Positions 20,024 through 24,501 of a stretch of 24,501 nucleotides of DNA are shown piece by piece. Position 1 is the first letter of the stretch; each line of letters begins with the position of its first letter. Below the pieces are notes generated by a model. It was not told where the DNA came from, did not search any database, and saw only the letters and a program-made list of their open reading frames with translations. Origin of the DNA: Gracilaria domingensis (lineage: Eukaryota; Rhodophyta; Florideophyceae; Gracilariales; Gracilariaceae); the NCBI GenBank assembly GCA_022539475.1, contig VCMS01000486.1:1-24501 (forward strand), given 5' to 3'. The position numbers and the translations under genes are program-made.

Positions 20024-20234
20024 AGCGACGCGTACCACGCGAAGCAATACCAGTTGGTGGGGGCGTTCGCCCTTGTTTGCGCCAGTATCGGATGATGAAG
20101 TTGTTAGGGATATGACCAGGTGGTTCCATAGAGTCGTGCTCGGGGCGACCATCCATACCATCTTACCCGGTAGCGCATACCCTTTGTGGTGTGTTCGTGA
20201 CCTACAATGGTGTCAATAGCGCACTCCTGAGCGT

Positions 20235-20657
20235 CTACTTGAGGGTGTGACTCTTCCATTTGGTCATGGGGTGCGTGGCTCCCCGTGGGTGGTGTGACCC
20301 GTTGGTCTTGCCGAGGCTCGATCTCCTGTGCCGCTTGGGTCGTGGGTCAGCCGTTACGGCTCTGGTGGAAGGTTGACCGCTCGGCTGACTCATCATAGGA
20401 GGGGGTATGGGAGACGTTTGCTCCCTCTCCGCTTCCTGCTGCGTTGGCTCACCTATTGGTTGTGCATTCGCTGTCGTCGGTTGTGCGGCCTTGACAATCC
20501 TGTCGATGGAGACCGTGTTCTCCAAACCTTCCATTATGACCGTAGCGGTATGCTCGTCGGAGCGAATCACCTTGTATGGTCCGTGGACTTGGGTAGTAGT
20601 TTAGAATTGATATCCTCCTCAAGGCGGATGTCCTCTTCCATCTCCGCTGGGTTGGTC
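20235..20657 (-). pseudogene. C-terminal tail of the integrase polyprotein, frameshifted
   Basis: After about 20655 the integrase homology leaves the long open frame and continues in a second frame (EEDIRLEEDINSKLLP). After about 20581 it moves to a third frame (PYKVIRSDEHTATVIMEG). This corresponds to the SH3-like GPY/F region of gypsy integrases. A Pro/Gln/Thr-rich tail follows to a stop at 20235. Both shifts have the sign of one missing base, beside C and G runs respectively. Confidence 0.7.
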
Positions 20658-21732
20658 GCTTACCTTTTGGTGGCACGTCAAGGAAGACCATGTCTCCTGC
20701 TACCACTTTGGTCACTTTGCTCACCGTTCGGTCATAGTCCGCTTTATACCGTTCTTGGGCTGCTGTCATCTTAACTTTGGCAGCAGCCAAAGCGGCGCGT
20801 AACTTCTGGAGTATGTCTCTCTTGACCTTCGCCGGTGTGAGTGTCCCGGCCGCTTCCGAGCGGTCAGGTCCAGGCTGGACGATAATACCATGTGGTGTTC
20901 GCGAAAGTACCAGGTCGAATGGGGTTGTTTGAGTGACCCTGTGGACCTGGAGGTTGTACGCATATGTCAATGGTTGGACATACTCCGACCATGTGGTTTG
21001 GTGCTCTTCGACATAGTGCCGTAGGCGTGCCACTAGGGTCTTATTGAAGCGTTCCACTTGGCCGTTTGTTTGAGGATGATAGGCCGTGGTAAAGTAGTGC
21101 TTGACCCCTAGCATTGTACAAACCGCCTCGAAGAACTTAGAAGCTAGGTTCGAACCGTTATCGGTCAGTAGGTACATGGGAGCACCGTACGGGTAGACCC
21201 AATTCTCCAGGAAGGCTGTCGCTAGTGTCGTTGCCGTTTGGTTCTTCAGAGGTATGGCTCTGGTGAGCTTTGTGAACCTGTCGGTTATGACTACTACAAA
21301 GCGATAACCCTCTGAGGTCTTGGGCAGGGGCCCCAGTATGTCGATTGCTACGAATTCCAGGGGCCCCGCCGCCGGGAATAGCTTTAGGTACTTCCTGTGC
21401 TTCGCCACACCACCTCGGGTCTTAATGCACGAATTGCATTGCGCCACATAGGTATATACATCGTTAGCCATATGCGGCCAGTAGAATTGCCTCCGAAGGG
21501 TATAGTACAACCGCGTGGCTCCAGGGTGCCCCGAAAGCCGTGGATTGTGTGACAGATATAACACCCTTTGTCTTAATGACTCAGGTACGACCTTCTGGAG
21601 AGCTCCGTCTAAAGGTGAGCGTCTGATGAGGTACCCATTGTGGTCGACGTCGAAATGAGAATCCTTCCTTCCAAGTACGTCAGCGAGCGTCTTGCACAAC
21701 CTATCGGTCGATTGTTCGCGTAGATTCCTCAC
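20449..21732 (-). CDS. Ty3/gypsy-type retrotransposon integrase
   Basis: Inserts element DNA into the genome. Counting from 21732, an HHCC zinc-binding domain is present (His62, His69 in SHNPRLSGHP; Cys99, Cys102 in CNSC). The DDE core follows: Asp131 in VAIDILGPLP, Asp191 in LLTDNGSN and Glu227 in NGQVERFN. The second Asp and Glu are 35 residues apart, the D35E spacing. YHPQTNGQVERFN and TPFDLVLSRTP are gypsy hallmarks. The frame is uninterrupted for 427 codons, but its last 70 or so residues are out of frame relative to the family. It would normally be part of a Pol polyprotein; the RNase H remnant ends just upstream at about 21.86 kb. The enzyme core looks intact although RT and RNase H are decayed. 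Confidence 0.93.
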   Translation of the reverse strand: MRNLREQSTDRLCKTLADVLGRKDSHFDVDHNGYLIRRSPLDGALQKVVPESLRQRVLYLSHNPRLSGHPGATRLYYTLRRQFYWPHMANDVYTYVAQCNSCIKTRGGVAKHRKYLKLFPAAGPLEFVAIDILGPLPKTSEGYRFVVVITDRFTKLTRAIPLKNQTATTLATAFLENWVYPYGAPMYLLTDNGSNLASKFFEAVCTMLGVKHYFTTAYHPQTNGQVERFNKTLVARLRHYVEEHQTTWSEYVQPLTYAYNLQVHRVTQTTPFDLVLSRTPHGIIVQPGPDRSEAAGTLTPAKVKRDILQKLRAALAAAKVKMTAAQERYKADYDRTVSKVTKVVAGDMVFLDVPPKGKRPTQRRWKRTSALRRISILNYYPSPRTIQGDSLRRAYRYGHNGRFGEHGLHRQDCQGRTTDDSECTTNR

Positions 21733-21853
21733 GGGTGATTGGAGCGTGTTCCCCTTCCTCCACAGGAAGGAGGGTCTCCACTACCACTTGGTACGTACTG
21801 TCATCATGCCAGTATCCCTTCAGAACTTCATTGACCTCGGGTTAAGGCTGGTT

Positions 21854-22380
21854 CTATAGTAACAGCATGGGATTCGTCGTCCCTGGGTCAGTGTCCAATC
21901 CTTCGGTATTCAACCGGGACAATGCATCCGCCACTCGGTGCTTGACCCGGGGCGGTAACTGCATCATCGTACTCACCTCCAGAGTCTCAGACGCATGGGC
22001 CAGACGACCCGATGCGTCCGCAAGCCTAATATCCACCTCAAGGAGTCGTGATCCGTTCGGAGCGGTGAAGCGCACACCATATAGGTAAGGACGTAGCATG
22101 AGCAATGCTCCAACAACGACGCTAGACATTCCTCTCCTTACGGTGTAGTTCTGCTCCGCTTGGCTAGCAGTCTACTCCAATACCCCATTGGTGCGAGCTT
22201 GCCGTCCTCCTGTTCCTGATTAGCATCCAAAAACCAAAAACAACAAACCGCAACCTTTTGGGCGTCCGACGCATCCGTGTCCAGTGTAACGGGAGTCCCC
22301 GTTTTGGGCAATGCCAGTACCGGTGGGGAGAGAAGCGCTGCTTCATGTATAGACGCGCTCTACCCGTCCGTCTATTGCCC
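21854..22380 (-). pseudogene. Gypsy RNase H domain, decayed
   Basis: From about 22362 to 22141 one frame reads SIHEAALLSPPVLALP, then TLDTDASDAQKVAV with the first catalytic Asp region, then GKLAPMGYWSRLL. It then hits a stop. Homology resumes in other frames: LLMLRPYLYGVRFT, TDHDSLRWILGL, and finally VKHRVADALSRLN (near 21.91 kb), the usual end of the domain. Several one-base losses and some gains separate these blocks, several of them in runs of two or three identical bases. The protein cannot be made from this sequence as written. Confidence 0.85.
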
Positions 22381-22559
22381 AGGTGTCGACATAGTGTGGT
22401 GGGATCGTTGCCCCTTCTGCAAACCCAGTCCGTTCAGGGGTGGCGTGCTATCTTTTGCAAAAACCCTTGATGACGCCGGTAGACGTTGCATAGACCCTAT
22501 AAAGGATCGGTATGTACCGTCTGCGACGTAGGGAGCTTCGCTTCCTGTACCGCTCGGAT

Positions 22560-23225
22560 ATTCCGTTTGGTCACTTCGAGTTTCCCGGGCTTATTGTATG
22601 CCTAGGTACTCTCCTCTTGGTTGAAGAACATACACTTTCGTGTTTCGAGCGGTCACGCCTGCCCTCTTGTAGCACTGCAGTACGCACTCTGGACGTGTGA
22701 GAAGTGCTTCTCTATGGACCCGAAGTAATGACTACGCTCTCTATGTATACCAATGGCGGTGTTCCACCACATTCACTGTTGCATAGACCAGTATATATGT
22801 CTAACAGGCCCTTTGGAAGGTAGCGGGGCGTTTTTCAACCAACGGATGCTTAAGGAGCCGTATACCAGGCCTGCGTGGCATCGTAACGCAGTCCTTATCA
22901 CGGTACCCTCTGGTATTTCGATCTGCCCAATACCGCAGTTGCGCCGTCCAGTGTGGTTTAAAGGATGTTCGCATCTCTAGGGGAAGTCGATGCATTCATC
23001 CATCTCGGATGGGTACGAGTCCTTACCGTTACGGCCATTAAGTTTTCTGTAAGTCAATACAGAACCTCATACGGGTCTCTCCTCGTCTTTTGGACAGCAC
23101 TACAGGGCTAGCCCATTCGAGTTGCCCGGTTCTATAACCCCTCGCGAGCATCACGCTCTACCTCCTCCAGCTCTACCGTCACGGGCCTTATGATTCCGCA
23201 CGGTAATGGCTGTTGGTGGATGGGA
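22560..23225 (-). pseudogene. Gypsy reverse transcriptase, decayed
   Basis: Blocks of RT appear in order along the minus strand but in changing frames. RMRFCID lies at 23073-23053, then segments of the palm around KDSYP and RYW. A VEKRPATFQRAC block corresponds to the usual NAPATFQ motif. The active-site block at 22750-22730 reads VYIESVV where the family has YIDD. It is followed by IEKHFSHVQSA and LQCYKRAGVT. Many shifts and in-frame stops interrupt it. With the active-site change this copy cannot encode a working RT as written. Confidence 0.85.
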
Positions 23226-24501
23226 CGGGAGTCCGGTTGGAGGTCAAATCCTGTGCTGGGTGGCCTTAATGCTCCCAAGCTTACCCGACCACATGGTACT
23301 GAACTGGCTCGCAGAGTTCCAAGGATCCGATGCTCTGAGCTCTTCCCCTTCAGGTCCATATTCACCTCCGCTGTCCAATTGGTCACTGGGTCGATGCTCC
23401 GTTTTCTGGTCTTCGTCGCTCCCAGCTAGTCGCTGGCAAACCATATGGTTCTTTCGCGATCGAAGTTCACGAATCTGACACTGCCCCCCTTCCTTAGCAC
23501 CACGACCCGTGGGACCATTGGGTATAATATCGAAAGATCTTACGGGAGGCCGTAAGGCAAGACCAATTCGGTGGTGTTTTGGAACTTGAGGACGGGCGCG
23601 TTTGCTGAGTTATCAGGTAGACCTGAAACGGTTTTGTCGGTATGTTGTCGACCTCATACCATTCGCCATTAAGTATCGTGTCGTTCGGCGCCAACCGTGA
23701 ATGGTCTCTGAACGGATAACACGGGCACAGGTTGTTGCAATGTGGACGCTTCAACTACGCAGTGTTGATAGGCGGTATTGTAGCCGCCTTTGCCCACAAT
23801 CGCACCTTGTTGACGAGTGTGTTTTCCGGCGACCGGTTGCATTGTCGAGTGCGGTTCTATTTCGGCAGCGCCACCCTGTGTTACGTCAATCAATGGCGCA
23901 TCCCGGGCCATTATGGAACAGAACGTCTTAGAACGTGGAAAAATTGCCCTGACATGCTGTCATAAAGTGTGCGAGGATAACAGTCTGTTGCCAAGTGGCT
24001 TACCCGCTATGCCAAGCGAACTCGACCCTCATGGTGTCATCAATACCATTATGGTAAGCGATCCCATGACGGTTTAGTGGTCTAAGTTTGTTGGCGTCAA
24101 CCATGGGTAGGCTTAATGTACATGCTGAAGCTCATTCTAAGTGTCTGTTCGTTATAGTTTGGCATTCACCGCAGATTAGGCTCCCTGCCCGCGGCTGTCC
24201 AGGCAGTGACGCATGGTACCAAGTGGTTAGAAAGTAAACCCGAGGGTGACGTTTACCTTATAGGTTACTATGCTTGAGAAAGCATATCGCTTCGGTGCCG
24301 TCCCTGAGGCTCTCCTCCCTGTAACCACTGGGTAATTGTCTATAACCTTGCACCATTGGTTCTGGACAGGCCTTCGTCTTCGGGACAGTTGGGAGAAGGG
24401 CCTCTATCCCAACTGTTCGGCGTTTTCCGCCTGCGGGGCGGGGATCCGTTTTGGCTCCTGCTCCGTGACGAGTGTACCTGATGAGGTGTGGCTGGCATTG
24501 G
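23226..24501 (-). other. Upstream pol region, protease/gag not identified
   Basis: By position this should hold the N-terminal part of RT, protease and perhaps gag of the minus-strand element. Coding-like patches exist on the minus strand, for example PNDTILNGEWYEVDN near 23.65 kb. I found no DTGA/DSGA protease motif and no zinc knuckle. The motif copy at 24218 and the same composition show that the element continues past the right edge. Confidence 0.4.

Larger units (their letters stand above)
15696..24227. repeat. Highly iterated palindrome ACC-N4-GGT, mainly ACCANNTGGT
   Basis: By hand I located 26 copies of ACC-N4-GGT. Sixteen are ACCANNTGGT, starting at 15696, 15783, 15843, 16094, 16430, 16528, 17280, 17373, 18538, 19445, 20049, 20115, 20887, 20988, 21783 and 24218. 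The looser copies start at 15930, 16801, 17454, 19609, 19687, 20297, 20451, 20662, 20723 and 20945. Near-matches such as GCCACTTGGT (about 16621), TCCAATTGGT and TCCATTTGGT add more. They are dispersed, not tandem, and lie in leader, coding and spacer DNA. I found none left of 15.69 kb. Confidence 0.85.

Noticed and set aside
1..24501. CRISPR array, rRNA, bacterial operon or riboswitch
   Set aside because: No regularly spaced direct repeats, rRNA-like sequence or ribosome-binding-site-led gene chains are visible. The content is eukaryotic.

Overview
This looks like nuclear DNA of a intron-poor eukaryote, probably an alga or another protist. A red alga would fit, but nothing here proves it. 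The grounds are a spliced signal-peptide exon with a GTAAGT donor, a second CAG|GTATGA donor, TATA boxes upstream of start codons, an EndoU-type nuclease, an ABHD4/5-type hydrolase, and hAT-like and Ty3/gypsy-like elements. No bacterial operon structure is visible.

Layout. From 1 to about 9 kb the window is gene-poor. It holds a possible 130-residue protein (711-1103, minus), a 112-nt nearly pure G tract (4789-4900), a CpG-rich stretch (about 4960-5490) and one possible exon (5494-5754). From 9.0 to 13.9 kb there are three recognisable unique genes: a secreted family-16 beta-glucanase closely resembling bacterial lichenase (9028-10164, plus), an alpha/beta hydrolase of the ABHD4/5 (CGI-58) type (about 10601-11896, plus), and a convergent EndoU endoribonuclease (12853-13853, minus) broken by one frameshift. 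From 14.4 to 15.7 kb lies the remnant of a hAT-like transposase (minus) with a hairpin beside it.

From about 15.7 kb to the right edge the sequence changes character. It is richer in GC and densely seeded with the palindrome ACCANNTGGT: 16 exact copies, and 26 of the looser ACC-N4-GGT, with none noticed further left. This block contains a 1.4-kb non-coding leader with clustered CACGTG sites. Two overlapping, unrecognised plus-strand ORFs follow (17141-19075 and 19068-about 19869). Facing them on the minus strand are the gypsy-type integrase (20449-21732, catalytic D, D and E present) and, in decayed form, RNase H and reverse transcriptase. The simplest reading is one long LTR-retrotransposon-like element. 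Its pol runs leftwards, and it carries an extra gene pair in antisense between pol and its left end. Nested or adjacent elements remain possible.

Nearly every break in the recognisable genes left of the RT/RNase H block moves the frame the same way, as one missing base would, often next to a short homopolymer. That may reflect residual long-read consensus errors rather than true gene death, and it matters for how the EndoU, glucanase, ORF2 and integrase tail are called.
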